A stretch of 50,962 bases of DNA, taken from DATLGB01 sp038232275 (GTDB lineage: Bacteria; Actinomycetota; Thermoleophilia; Solirubrobacterales; Solirubrobacteraceae). Position numbers and translations under genes: made by a program. Of the stretch, positions 15,493 to 23,394 are shown in pieces. The stretch's first letter is position 1. Every line of letters starts with the position of its first letter. The stretch spans positions 1 through 50,962 of the forward strand of contig JBBSIC010000020.1 in NCBI GenBank assembly GCA_038232275.1, given 5' to 3'. Below the pieces are notes generated by a model, which was not told where the DNA came from, searched no databases, and saw nothing but the letters and a program-made list of their open reading frames with translations.

Positions 15493-15591
15493 GCCTGCTC
15501 GCCTCCCCCGCCGCCACGCCCCCGAGTCCGGTCGACTGACCACGATCTACATCGCGGTCAGCGACGCCCGACTCGAGCAGCCAGGCGCAGC

Positions 15592-16770
15592 TCACTGGGC
15601 GTTGCGAGGGCCCGTGAGGCCGCGCTCGATGTAGATCAGATCCTTGTCATGAGCGAGCGCCGCGGTGCCCGCCAGCGCGGTCGCGCTGAGGATGATCACG
15701 GCGATGGTGGCCGGGCGTAATGCGAGCACGCCGCGCATGTGGAAGCCGCCCAACCGCGTAGGCGGGCGCCGGGCGATGGCATCGATCAGCGGCACCAGCG
15801 CACACATGACCGTCAGGCTCGAGAGGATCGCGACCTTGATGCCGAACTCCGTCGGCTGCACGACCACGAGACCCGCCGCCACGACGGCCGTGGCGGCGCC
15901 GTAGAGGCAGCGGCCGGCCGGCGTCCTGGCAGCCGTCGCGGGGTCGGACATCATGAAGCAGACGAAGACCAGCAGCTCGGGGGACGCGCAGATCCTCAGC
16001 CAGTAGTCAAAGCCGCCGATCGCCCCGTCCTGCCAGATGGCGACGAAGCTCTGCCCAGCCGCTGCGAAGACGGCGATCAACACGGTGAAGGGGACGAGGA
16101 ACGAGAGCGCCATCGGCAGCATCTGCACCGCTCGCAGCACCCAGAGCGCGCCGAGCCCGATCACCACGAGCGCCGCGATGACCGGCGGCTGCAGCGGCCC
16201 CCACCACAGGTACTGCGGGAAGACGTGGACCGGACCGATCACGAGTAGGACCCAGACGATGCCGATGTTGGAGGGGTTGAAGCGATGACGCCCGCCCGGC
16301 CGCACGAGGTACTTCACGAGCAGGGACATGAGCGCCGCCAGGATGAAGTACTCGATGCCGTGCAGGCTCCACCAGTCGCCGTGGCGGGTGCCAGAGGCGC
16401 GCAGGATGAAGGCGATGCTGTTCCCGGTCAACAGCGCACTGGCCGGCCACGCCAGCACCTGCTGGCGCTTGAAGGTCACGGCGGCGTCGACCAGCGCGCA
16501 GACGCCGATCGTGACGAGGATCTGCGCGATCGAGACCTTGAAGTCCAGCACGGTCTGCCCCAGGATCTGCAGCGCGAAGATGACGACGGAGAGCTTGAGC
16601 CGCGGGTCGTGGCGGCTCGGGAGGATGACGGGGATCGTTCGCCCACCCAGCGTCAGCTGACGCGTCGCCTGCCCGGAGCCGGCCGGCGCTCGCGCAGGCG
16701 GCTGGGGCGTGACCGGCCGGGCGACCGCGGCGGTGACGCTCGCAGCGCGGCTCCCCGGCCGGGGCGTCAC
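15592..16770 (-). CDS. RnfD/NqrB-like (UnbU-type) polytopic membrane protein
   Basis: 392 residues with about ten hydrophobic helices after a ~50-residue Pro/Ala-rich cytoplasmic start. DPRLKLSVVIFALQILGQTV, WPASALLTGNSIAFILRASG, RFNPSNIGIVWVLL and CFMMSDPATAARTPAGRCLY resemble the RnfD/NqrB family, whose SGxxT-like site carries covalent FMN, and the enediyne-cluster protein UnbU. It should act in membrane electron or ion transport, but no other Rnf/Nqr subunits are present. The GTG start at 16770 overlaps the TGA of the DM13 gene (GTGA), so the two are translationally coupled. Flanking duplication suggests the pair arrived as a unit. Confidence 0.75.
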   Translation of the reverse strand: MTPRPGSRAASVTAAVARPVTPQPPARAPAGSGQATRQLTLGGRTIPVILPSRHDPRLKLSVVIFALQILGQTVLDFKVSIAQILVTIGVCALVDAAVTFKRQQVLAWPASALLTGNSIAFILRASGTRHGDWWSLHGIEYFILAALMSLLVKYLVRPGGRHRFNPSNIGIVWVLLVIGPVHVFPQYLWWGPLQPPVIAALVVIGLGALWVLRAVQMLPMALSFLVPFTVLIAVFAAAGQSFVAIWQDGAIGGFDYWLRICASPELLVFVCFMMSDPATAARTPAGRCLYGAATAVVAAGLVVVQPTEFGIKVAILSSLTVMCALVPLIDAIARRPPTRLGGFHMRGVLALRPATIAVIILSATALAGTAALAHDKDLIYIERGLTGPRNAQ

Positions 16771-17714
16771 GAGGCGTGATCGGGCTCGAGGGTCGCGGCC
16801 GCGTATGCGCTGTCGATCAGCGGGCACCAGATGACCACCGAGCGGTACCGGGCGGGGTCGACCCCGTCCGGCAGCGTGAAGTTCATCGATCCCGCAGTGA
16901 TGTCAAGCGGCGCGACGCGCTTGGCGGGAACGCTCAGGTACTGGCGCGTGGTCCGCGGCGCTCGCAGCGGGCTCAGCCTGATCTCGAGATCGATGTTGGC
17001 CGTGACGAAGAAGTCGTCCAGGCGCAGTGCATGTCCGCCGCTCGCAAGCCGGTAGATCGTCACGCTGCCCTTGCCCACCTGGTCGATCCGGTAGAAGGCG
17101 CCGGTCGCGACCTTGCGCGTCCCGGCCGCGCTCATCACCGGAAGCGGCGGCTCGACGAGGGGGACGTCGACCTGCTGCTCGACCCGAGCCGTCCATGGGC
17201 CGTCCGCGGCGATCTGCAGAGCCTCGCTTCCCTGGCCGGTGAGCTCCGCGGTCTTCTCACCGCCACAGCTCGCGTCGACGAGCGGCTCTGCCCGGGCGGA
17301 CTTCCTGACGACGAACCGGCCCTGTGGGCACTCCCACCGCACGCGCCACTGAATGGCGTCCCGGCTGATCTCGAACGCGGGCAACCGCTTGGCACCGGCG
17401 CCTTGAAAGCGTCCGACCTCCTGCCACCAGGCCTGCGAGCGCAGAACCGTCTTCGTCGAGCCCGGCGAGGTGCCGACGGGGTGAAAGGCGCCGCTGCGGC
17501 TGGCCGCCGCTGCCAGCGGAGGCGGCGTCGCAGCGCCGAAGAGCGCCTCACGCGATCCGAACAGGTCCGCGCCGACGACGAGGCCCGCGAGCAGCAGCAG
17601 GAGCCCGAGCGCGGAAGCCGCGCGCCTCACCCCGCGGACACCCGGTTCGACGTCACGTTTCGACCCTAGCAACGTCGCGGCTCGCCTCTCCGCCGGACAC
17701 CCGCGGAACGCCAT
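16767..17714 (-). CDS. Membrane-anchored DM13-domain protein
   Basis: 315 residues: an N-terminal membrane segment (ALGLLLLLAGLVVGADLFGS, about residues 34-54), a middle secreted region with one Cys pair (RWECPQGRF and DASCGGE), and a C-terminal DM13 domain. The latter shows GAFYRIDQVGKGSVTIYRLA, HALRLDDFFVTANIDLEIRL and YRSVVIWCPLIDSAYAAATL. The conserved Cys before the final strand (VVIWC) is the residue proposed to be redox-active in DM13. It would face outward and pass electrons to or from the coupled RnfD-like partner; that is inference. ATG at 17714 chosen; GTG at 17630 would give a cleaner signal anchor. Confidence 0.75.
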   Translation of the reverse strand: MAFRGCPAERRAATLLGSKRDVEPGVRGVRRAASALGLLLLLAGLVVGADLFGSREALFGAATPPPLAAAASRSGAFHPVGTSPGSTKTVLRSQAWWQEVGRFQGAGAKRLPAFEISRDAIQWRVRWECPQGRFVVRKSARAEPLVDASCGGEKTAELTGQGSEALQIAADGPWTARVEQQVDVPLVEPPLPVMSAAGTRKVATGAFYRIDQVGKGSVTIYRLASGGHALRLDDFFVTANIDLEIRLSPLRAPRTTRQYLSVPAKRVAPLDITAGSMNFTLPDGVDPARYRSVVIWCPLIDSAYAAATLEPDHAS

Positions 17715-17950
17715 GTCTGACCCACCCCCCGAGCCCCAATGCTGGATCGCGCTCCCGGACCCCGATCTGGTGGCCGCGAGCCGACCGGATGACCATCCCT
17801 ACAACTTCGGGCTCACCTCCGGGATGAGCCGGTTGCTGGCTGCGCATCCACCATCGGCGCGGCCTTCATGCAGCTGTTCTCGGCGGTGATGTTCGCCCGG
17901 CTTGGGCCTCCGGCTCGATCCCCAGACGCTCGCGGCGAGCGCCACGGGCG
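17713..17950 (+). pseudogene. Broken AhpD/carboxymuconolactone decarboxylase-like gene
   Basis: Starting at ATG 17713 the frame reads CWIALPDPDLVAASRPDDHP and YNFGLTSGMSRLLAAHP, then shifts near 17850 to TIGAAFMQLFSAVMFARLG. This matches the N-terminal third of CMD/AhpD-like proteins ('HP.....F..LY.AVMF'). The catalytic CxxC part is missing; sequence after ~17900 is unrelated and then joins the duplicated junction. It is divergent from, and overlaps the start of, the DM13 gene. Confidence 0.5.
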
Positions 17951-18009
17951 TGCCGCTGGCTCGTCCTGGGTCGTAGTGTGGCGATGGCCTCGCCCGCCGG
18001 AGGAGCCCT

Positions 18010-18146
18010 CCTGCGCCGTCAGAGCGTGCGCCGGCTCGACGGCGCCATCATCGAGGCTCGAGCGTGACCGCAAGCTCAGCGGCTGAGGTCCAGCGTCGGC
18101 ATCGGCGAGCCGAGGGCGTTCTCGGCGCCGGTGGGGACGATCGCGG
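18010..18146. repeat. Duplicated junction, copy 2
   Basis: Near-identical to 15361-15492. Here it contains the true 3' end of the leftward UPF0145 gene plus a relic of the lipoprotein 3' end (read rightward VRRLDGAIIEARA and a stop). This indicates that the lipoprotein and UPF0145 genes were once convergent neighbours and that the block between the copies was inserted. Confidence 0.85.
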
Positions 18147-18888
18147 TGCCGACCGCGAAGAACTCGATCACGTGGCTGCCCCAACCGTGGTTTTTCTCCT
18201 GGAGCTGCACCCCGACGATGCCCTCCGCCTTGAGCTGCTCGGCCTCGGTCTGCATGCGCGCCATGGCCAGCTCGCGCGCATCGTAGAGCGCCTGGGTGAA
18301 ATTGGCCAGCTCGACGTTCTGGCCGGCCTGCTTGATCGACTGCAAGAAGCCCCGGTGCGCGACGTGGTAGACGCAGGAGCCCATCACCATGCCGACCGGC
18401 CGGTGGCCGGCGCGCATCAGCGTCCAGAAGTCCTGGCCGTTGAGATCGGACGTGAAGGGGCGACCGCTGGGCGCGCGGTGCAGCTTGCCCTCGCGGTGGC
18501 GGATGGCGGTGCCGATGGCGATGAACTCGGCCATGTGCTCGCCCCACTCGTAGCGGCCGATGTCGAGCCGGACGCCGACGATCCCGTCTGCGCCGAGGCT
18601 GTCGGCCTCCTCCTCCATGCGCGTCATCGCGAGGTCGCGCGCGTGGTACATCGCCTGGGAGAGGACCTCCATCTCCTGGCTCTGCTTCCACGAGGACTGC
18701 TGGTAGCCGATGTGGTAGATCGAAGAGCCGACCACGAGGCCGAGCGGGTCAAAGCCCGCATCCTTGACGAGCAGGAACTCGTTGACGGAGAGGTCGGAGG
18801 TGAACAGGCCGCGCTTGTTCTGCTCGAGACGGGCCCGGCCGGCGTCCGGGACGCCCTCCAGGGAGGTGGGGTCGTACGGCTCGCTCAT
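18076..18888 (-). CDS. Tandem-domain UPF0145/YbjQ-like protein (second of pair)
   Basis: 270 residues made of two similar halves. Half 1: LFTSDLSVNEFLLVKDAGFD, LVVGSSIYHIGYQ, ARDLAMTRMEEEADSLGADG, IVGVRLDIGRYEWGEH, EFIAIGTAI. Half 2: PFTSDLNGQDFWTLMRAGHR, VMGSCVYHVAHRGF, ARELAMARMQTEAEQLKAEG, IVGVQLQEKNHGWGSH, EFFAVGTAIV. The 'A..LGADGIVGV' pattern is that of YbjQ/UPF0145 (heavy-metal-binding-like fold, usually a single-domain ~100-residue pentamer). The ATG overlaps the stop of the gene upstream (ATGA). No signal peptide. Role unknown. Confidence 0.85.
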   Translation of the reverse strand: MSEPYDPTSLEGVPDAGRARLEQNKRGLFTSDLSVNEFLLVKDAGFDPLGLVVGSSIYHIGYQQSSWKQSQEMEVLSQAMYHARDLAMTRMEEEADSLGADGIVGVRLDIGRYEWGEHMAEFIAIGTAIRHREGKLHRAPSGRPFTSDLNGQDFWTLMRAGHRPVGMVMGSCVYHVAHRGFLQSIKQAGQNVELANFTQALYDARELAMARMQTEAEQLKAEGIVGVQLQEKNHGWGSHVIEFFAVGTAIVPTGAENALGSPMPTLDLSR

Positions 18889-19790
18889 GGCTTGGGGGCT
18901 CCCTGGCTGACGGTGGGCTGGATGGTCATGTCGGGGGCGCCTGCCCCCCGGATGGCGGTGCCGATGATGTGGAAGGTGACGATCAGGTCCTCGCGCTTGT
19001 TGTTCTCCGAGCCGACCTCGCGGATGCGGATGTGCTGGGAGACGTCGACGCCGACGATGCCGTCGGCCGTCCAGCCCTCCGTCTGGCGCAGGAGGTTTGA
19101 GAGCGCGATCTCGCGGGCGGTGTAGACGCCCTGGGTGAAGTCCGTGAGCTCCCGGTTGGACCTGCCCGCGAGCCAGCCGCTCTGGGCGCGGCGGGTCGCC
19201 CAGGACGCGACGATGTAGTAGACGGTGCTCGCCGCGACTATCCCGACGGGCGCGTAGCCGCCGCGCCGGAGCTTCGCGTAGTCGGCCACGCTGAGGTCCG
19301 TCAGCACCGGCGCGCCGGCGGCGGGCATCCCGGGTACGCGCACGGCCGTGCCCTGGGCGATGAACTCGATGCCGTCGTCGACGAAGTCGTGCGCCCCGCT
19401 GGTGATGGTCACGCCGACGACGGCGTCGGCGCCCGCGAGCTCCGCCTCCTGGCGCAGCCGGCCCAGCGCGAGCGCCCGCGAGTGGTTGAGCGCCTGCGTC
19501 TGCACGCGCAGCTCGCCGGTCTGCCAGCCCTGCGACTGCCATCCCATCTTGTAGATCGAGCTGCCCATGACCTGGCAGACCGGGTCGATGCCGAGCTGGT
19601 CGCCCAGCACGAAGCCGTTGACGCTCAGGTTGGAGGTGAACAGCGCGTCCGGATCGGCGGCGAGCTGCTTGAGGCGATCCTGGGCGTTGAGCGGCAGCCC
19701 GCCCGCTTGAACGGCAGCGACGGATGCGTCGCGGCGCGCATCGTCGGCCTCCTCGCCACCACCGCCCGTGAGCCGCTCGAGGAAGCCCAT
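18885..19790 (-). CDS. Tandem-domain UPF0145/YbjQ-like protein (first of pair)
   Basis: 301 residues with an N-terminal linker (GFLERLTGGGGEEADDARRD) and two UPF0145 halves: LFTSNLSVNGFVLGDQLGID, VMGSSIYKMGWQ, EAELAGADAVVGVTITSGAH, FIAQGTAV; then VLTDLSVADYAKLRRGGYAP, GIVAASTVYYIV, ADGIVGVDVSQHIR, FHIIGTAIRG. It is paralogous to the next gene, with which it overlaps by four bases. Four related domains in one operon suggest a hetero-oligomer built from fused YbjQ units. Function unknown. Confidence 0.85.
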   Translation of the reverse strand: MGFLERLTGGGGEEADDARRDASVAAVQAGGLPLNAQDRLKQLAADPDALFTSNLSVNGFVLGDQLGIDPVCQVMGSSIYKMGWQSQGWQTGELRVQTQALNHSRALALGRLRQEAELAGADAVVGVTITSGAHDFVDDGIEFIAQGTAVRVPGMPAAGAPVLTDLSVADYAKLRRGGYAPVGIVAASTVYYIVASWATRRAQSGWLAGRSNRELTDFTQGVYTAREIALSNLLRQTEGWTADGIVGVDVSQHIRIREVGSENNKREDLIVTFHIIGTAIRGAGAPDMTIQPTVSQGAPKP

Positions 19791-19793
19791 CCC

Positions 19794-20186
19794 TCACGCC
19801 CCGAGCAGCCGGTCCAGGGCGGTGCGGGCTTCGGCGGAGGACCGTGCCAGCTCGTCGAGCTCGTGGGTGAGCCGCTGCACCCACGCGTCCAGGTCGAGCT
19901 CCTCGCGCTTGATCGTGACCCCGCGCACGGCCTGCCCGCGCATCCCCGCGACCTCGCGGCCGTCCGAGAGCAGCTGATAGCTCGCCTCCCCCAGGTCCAC
20001 GTCGATCCGCTCGACCCGCTTCTCCCTCGAGAACAGCCTGACGGCGCAGCGCTGGACCGTCGCCCGGCCCGGCAGCGCGTCCTCGAGCTTGGCCGCCAGC
20101 ACCTCGACCATGCGCAGGGCGTCGCCGCCCTCGGCGCGCAGGCCGGCCGCAGCGAGATCGAAGTCCAGGCCGTCGTCGGACGTCAC
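19794..20186 (-). CDS. Hypothetical cytosolic protein (130 aa), first gene of the UPF0145 operon
   Basis: The protein reads DGLDFDLAAAGLRAEGGDAL, MVEVLAAKLEDALPGRATVQ, VERIDVDLGEASYQLLSDGR and LDAWVQRLTHELDELARSS. Predicted as an alpha/beta domain followed by a C-terminal amphipathic helix. No family recognised. It is separated from the tandem UPF0145 gene by only three bases on the same strand and is therefore very likely co-transcribed and functionally linked. Confidence 0.75.
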   Translation of the reverse strand: MTSDDGLDFDLAAAGLRAEGGDALRMVEVLAAKLEDALPGRATVQRCAVRLFSREKRVERIDVDLGEASYQLLSDGREVAGMRGQAVRGVTIKREELDLDAWVQRLTHELDELARSSAEARTALDRLLGA

Positions 20187-20300
20187 GGTCGGGGAGCCTA
20201 ACGAGCCCGGTTCGTCCTCCCCGGGCGCCCACCCGAGGAGCCGCGGCTTGCGGTGGCCGCTATCTTTGGCAGGTCAGTGGGAGACTAGAGAGGCAGGGAC

Positions 20301-21281
20301 ATGGCACGCCCCATCATTCTGGGTGTCGTAGGCGATTCGGCGAGCGGGAAGACGACGATCACCAAGGGCTTGGTCGCGATTCTCGGCGAGGAGGCCGTGA
20401 CCCACATCGGGGCCGACGACTACCACAAGTACGACCGGACCGAGCGGGCCGAGAACGGCATCACGCCGCTGAGCCCGGACTGCAACTACATCGACATCAT
20501 CTCGCAGCACGTCCACCACCTGCGCAACGACGAGCCGATCCTCAAGCCGGTCTACCAGCACAAGGACGGGACGTTCGGTCGCCCGCGGTACGTCGCGCCG
20601 AAGCGCTTCGTCGTCATCGAGGGCCTGCTCGGCTACCACACGGACGAGCTGAGCTCCGCCTTCGACGTGCGCGTCTACCTCAAGCCGCCCGAGGAGCTGC
20701 GCCGCGAGTGGAAGCTCAAGCGCGACTCCTCCAAGCGCGGCTACACCGAGGAGCAGGTGCTCGAGGAGCTCGAGCGCCGCGAGCCGGACTCGGCCGCGTT
20801 CATCCGCCCGCAGGAGCGCCGGGCGGACCTGATCGTCTCCTTCCGTCCCGGCGAGCGCGGCGACGCCGAGCACCTCGACGCGGTCCTGACGATGCGCGAG
20901 GGCCTCCCCCACCCCGACCTGTCGATCATCGACGAGGGGGACGGCAAGGACGGCATCACGCTCGAGCAGAAGGGCGACGAGCGCTGCCTGTACGTCCCCG
21001 GTGTCGTCGAGCGCGAGCGCGGCGCCGAGATCGAGGAGGCGGTCTGGGAGAAGATGCAGTTCGCCAACCAGCTGCGCACCGAGCGCCTCGGGGAGTTCAC
21101 GGTCGGCGACGACGTGCACCGCTCGGAGTCGCTGGCGCTCGTGCAGGTCCTCATCCTCTACCACCTCGTGACCGCCAAGGCGGCCGTCGCGGTCGCCGGC
21201 GACGAGGCGAGCGCGCGCTCGGACGCCCCCGACCTGGTGCCCGAGGCGGCGGGCGGGAGCAGCGAGTCACCGGACAACTAG
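20301..21281 (+). CDS. Phosphoribulokinase-like kinase
   Basis: 326 residues. ILGVVGDSASGKTTITKGLV is the P-loop. GADDYHKYDRTERAENGITP is the PRK substrate region with its Asp. FVVIEGLLGYHTDELSSAFD contains the catalytic acidic residue, and VYLKPPEELRREWKLKRDSS and RRADLIVSFRP match the lid and C-terminal region of PRK/uridine-kinase-like enzymes. PRK makes ribulose 1,5-bisphosphate from ribulose 5-phosphate. No RuBisCO or other Calvin gene lies nearby, so the substrate may differ. A disordered acidic tail (~40 residues) follows the core. ATG with AGGCAGGGAC upstream. Confidence 0.8.
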   Translation: MARPIILGVVGDSASGKTTITKGLVAILGEEAVTHIGADDYHKYDRTERAENGITPLSPDCNYIDIISQHVHHLRNDEPILKPVYQHKDGTFGRPRYVAPKRFVVIEGLLGYHTDELSSAFDVRVYLKPPEELRREWKLKRDSSKRGYTEEQVLEELERREPDSAAFIRPQERRADLIVSFRPGERGDAEHLDAVLTMREGLPHPDLSIIDEGDGKDGITLEQKGDERCLYVPGVVERERGAEIEEAVWEKMQFANQLRTERLGEFTVGDDVHRSESLALVQVLILYHLVTAKAAVAVAGDEASARSDAPDLVPEAAGGSSESPDN

Positions 21282-21351
21282 CCGCCGGGCGCTCGCCTCG
21301 TAGGATCCGCCCCGGCGCGAAGCTCCGCGCCCGAACCCAAGGGGAGATGTC

Positions 21352-21684
21352 ATGCAGTCCCATTCCAAGTCCGCTCGACGCCGAGGCGTCCTGGTCGCCG
21401 CCGGCGTCGGTTCCGTGCTCGCGATCACCGGGTGCGGCGGCAAGAGCGACATCAGCAAGGCCAACACGTCGCTCAACGACCAGCTGAAGACCAAGGGCCT
21501 GCCCGTGACGATCGACTGCCCGAAGACCGTGACCGACGACAAGCAGTTCGACTGCAAGGTCACCAACACCAAGACCGCCAAGAGCACGACGGTGAAGTTC
21601 AGGCTCTCGGGCAAGGACCACGACACGCTCAACTTCGCCGACCAGGCCACGTTCACCGCGGCCGTCGCGAAGGTGTCCAAGTAG
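21352..21684 (+). CDS. DUF4333-type lipoprotein
   Basis: 110 residues: basic start, hydrophobic stretch and lipobox (GVLVAAGVGSVLAITGCGG; Cys at about residue 26), then a small domain LPVTIDCPKTVTDDKQFDCK and VTNTKTAKSTTVKFRLSG. The CP...F.C pattern with two cysteines is typical of DUF4333 lipoproteins common in actinobacteria. It should be lipid-anchored on the outer face of the membrane. AAGGGGAGATGTC precedes the ATG, a good ribosome-binding site. Function unknown. Confidence 0.82.
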   Translation: MQSHSKSARRRGVLVAAGVGSVLAITGCGGKSDISKANTSLNDQLKTKGLPVTIDCPKTVTDDKQFDCKVTNTKTAKSTTVKFRLSGKDHDTLNFADQATFTAAVAKVSK

Positions 21685-21701
21685 CCGGGGAACGCCCCCG
21701 G
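21685..21701. terminator. GC hairpin between convergent genes
   Basis: CCGGGG and CCCCGG with a five-base loop begins right after the DUF4333 stop and before the end of leftward mreB. There is no T-tract, so it would be a weak or Rho-assisted bidirectional stop. Confidence 0.4.
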
Positions 21702-21735
21702 CCCGCGCCGGTCTGCGTCATGGCCGAGACGCGGC

Positions 21736-22731
21736 TCAGCGCATGCGATCGAGCTCCTCGAGCGTCTGGCCGGCCCCGAGCGCCACGCACATGAGCGGCT
21801 GGTCGGCCACGTGGACCTCCATGCCCGTCTCGATCTCGATGCGCTCGCCGAACCCGCGCAGCAGCGCGCCGCCCCCGGCGACGACGATCCCGTGGCGGGT
21901 GATGTCGGCCGCGAGCTCGGGCGGGGACTCCTCCAGCGCCGCGTGCACCGCGGTCATCATCTCCGCGACGGGCGGCTCGAGCGCCTCGCGCACCTCGGCG
22001 CTCGTCAGGAAGACCTCGCGCGGGAGGCCCGAGAGCAGGTCGCGGCCGCGCACACGCGTCTCCCCGTCCTCGCCGATCGGCATCGCCGAGCCGACCGCGA
22101 GCTTGATCGCCTCGGCGCTCTGGGTGCCGATCGCCATGCGGTGCTCGGAGCGAAGGTAGTTGCCGATCGCGTCGTCGAGGTCGTAGCCGCCGACGCGCAG
22201 GGAGCGGCTGACGACGATGCCGCCGAGCGAGATGATCGCCACCTCGCTCGTGCCGCCGCCGACGTCGACGACCATGCGCCCGACGGGTTCGGCGATCTCC
22301 AACCCGGCGCCGATCGCCGCGGCCAGCGACTCCTCGATCAGCTGCACGGAGCGGGCCCCGGCCGACAATGACGCCTCCTCGACGGCCCGGCGCTCCACCT
22401 CGGTGATGCCGGACGGCGCGCACACGACGACCCGCGGCCGGCTGAAGCGCCCGCCCATCACCTTGCCCATGAAGGAGCGCAGCATCGCCTCGGTGACCTC
22501 GAAGTCGGCGATCACCCCGTGGCGCAGCGGCCGGTCCGCGGAGATCGTGGCCGGGGTGCGGCCGATCATCTGCTGAGCGTCGGCCCCGACGGCGTGCACC
22601 TCCCCCGTCCGCTGGTCGATCGCGACCACGGAGGGCTCGGACATCACGATCCCGCGGCCGCGCACGAACACCACCGTGTTGGCCGTGCCGAGATCGATGG
22701 CGATGTCACCACCGCCGCGCAGCGCGGGCAT
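21736..22731 (-). CDS. mreB: MreB/rod-shape-determining actin-like protein
   Basis: 331 residues. Actin-fold nucleotide motifs are clear: GDIAIDLGTANTVVFVRGRG (phosphate 1), VCAPSGITEVERRAVEEA, RMVVDVGGGTSEVAIISLGG (phosphate 2) and GIVVAGGGALLRGFGERI (adenosine). MreB filaments guide side-wall peptidoglycan synthesis under the membrane. The ATG at 22731 places the first strand 8 residues in, as in other MreBs; a GTG at 22770 would add 13 residues. No mreC, mreD, rodA or PBP2 gene is adjacent, so this is a solitary copy or one of several. Confidence 0.9.
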   Translation of the reverse strand: MPALRGGGDIAIDLGTANTVVFVRGRGIVMSEPSVVAIDQRTGEVHAVGADAQQMIGRTPATISADRPLRHGVIADFEVTEAMLRSFMGKVMGGRFSRPRVVVCAPSGITEVERRAVEEASLSAGARSVQLIEESLAAAIGAGLEIAEPVGRMVVDVGGGTSEVAIISLGGIVVSRSLRVGGYDLDDAIGNYLRSEHRMAIGTQSAEAIKLAVGSAMPIGEDGETRVRGRDLLSGLPREVFLTSAEVREALEPPVAEMMTAVHAALEESPPELAADITRHGIVVAGGGALLRGFGERIEIETGMEVHVADQPLMCVALGAGQTLEELDRMR

Positions 22732-22910
22732 TCTCAACCGACGCCGTGTGGAGTTGCCCGTCCGGCGCACCCGTCCAGCCTAGGAACTCCTTGAGCCCGT
22801 CCTCGGGTGCCGATACCACGCGCGGAGCTTCTCCGGGCGCCCGCTAGCACCTCGGCCACGACTTCAGGGATGACCCAGTGGCGCTCCTCCACCGACAAGG
22901 AGGTACCCCA

Positions 22911-23386
22911 ATGCTTCGTTTCAAGAGAAAGCGCTCCGCCGCGCTCGCACTGCTCCTGGCCCTTTCGGTCACCGTGGGCGCGATCGCGTACTGGACGTCC
23001 GGCGGTTCGGGCACCGGCACGGCCCCCACCGGCACGTCGGCCGCGCTGACCGCCAACCAGACCACGACCGTCGCGCCGATGTACCCGGGCGACTCGGCCC
23101 AGACCCTGAGCGGGGACTTCGCCAACACCAACTCGGGACCGAGTTTCGTCAGCACCGTGACGCCTCGATCGCGTCCGTGACCAAGGCCGCCGGCGCCGTC
23201 GCCGGCACGTGCGACGCGACGGACTACACGCTCGCCAATGCGGCGATGACCGTCGGCGCCCAGGTTCCTGCCGGCACCGGCGTGGGCGCCTGGACCGGCG
23301 CGACGATCCAGTTCAACAACAAGGGCGGCTCCAACCAGGACCAGTGCAAGGGCGCCACGGTCAACCTGGCCTACGCCATCTCCTAG
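22911..23386 (+). pseudogene. SipW/TasA-like secreted surface protein, split by one missing base
   Basis: A strong ribosome-binding site (AAGGAGG) precedes ATG 22911. The protein starts RFKRKRSAALALLLALSVTV GAIAYWTS (signal peptide then AYW, as in SipW-dependent/camelysin-like proteins) and continues ANQTTTVAPMYPGDSAQTLS. The frame breaks near 23162, where restoring one G would read ASIASVTKAAGAVAGTCDAT and carry on to GATVNLAYAIS at 23386. The joined product (~158 residues) would be a small secreted beta protein. One missing base in GACGCC could be a sequencing error. Confidence 0.65.
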
Positions 23387-23394
23387 AGCCGTCC

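Noticed and set aside
18889..20232. N-terminal extension of the second UPF0145 gene to 718 codons
   Set aside because: The part before 18888 is a shadow of the first UPF0145 gene; the MSEPYD start with ATGA overlap is better.
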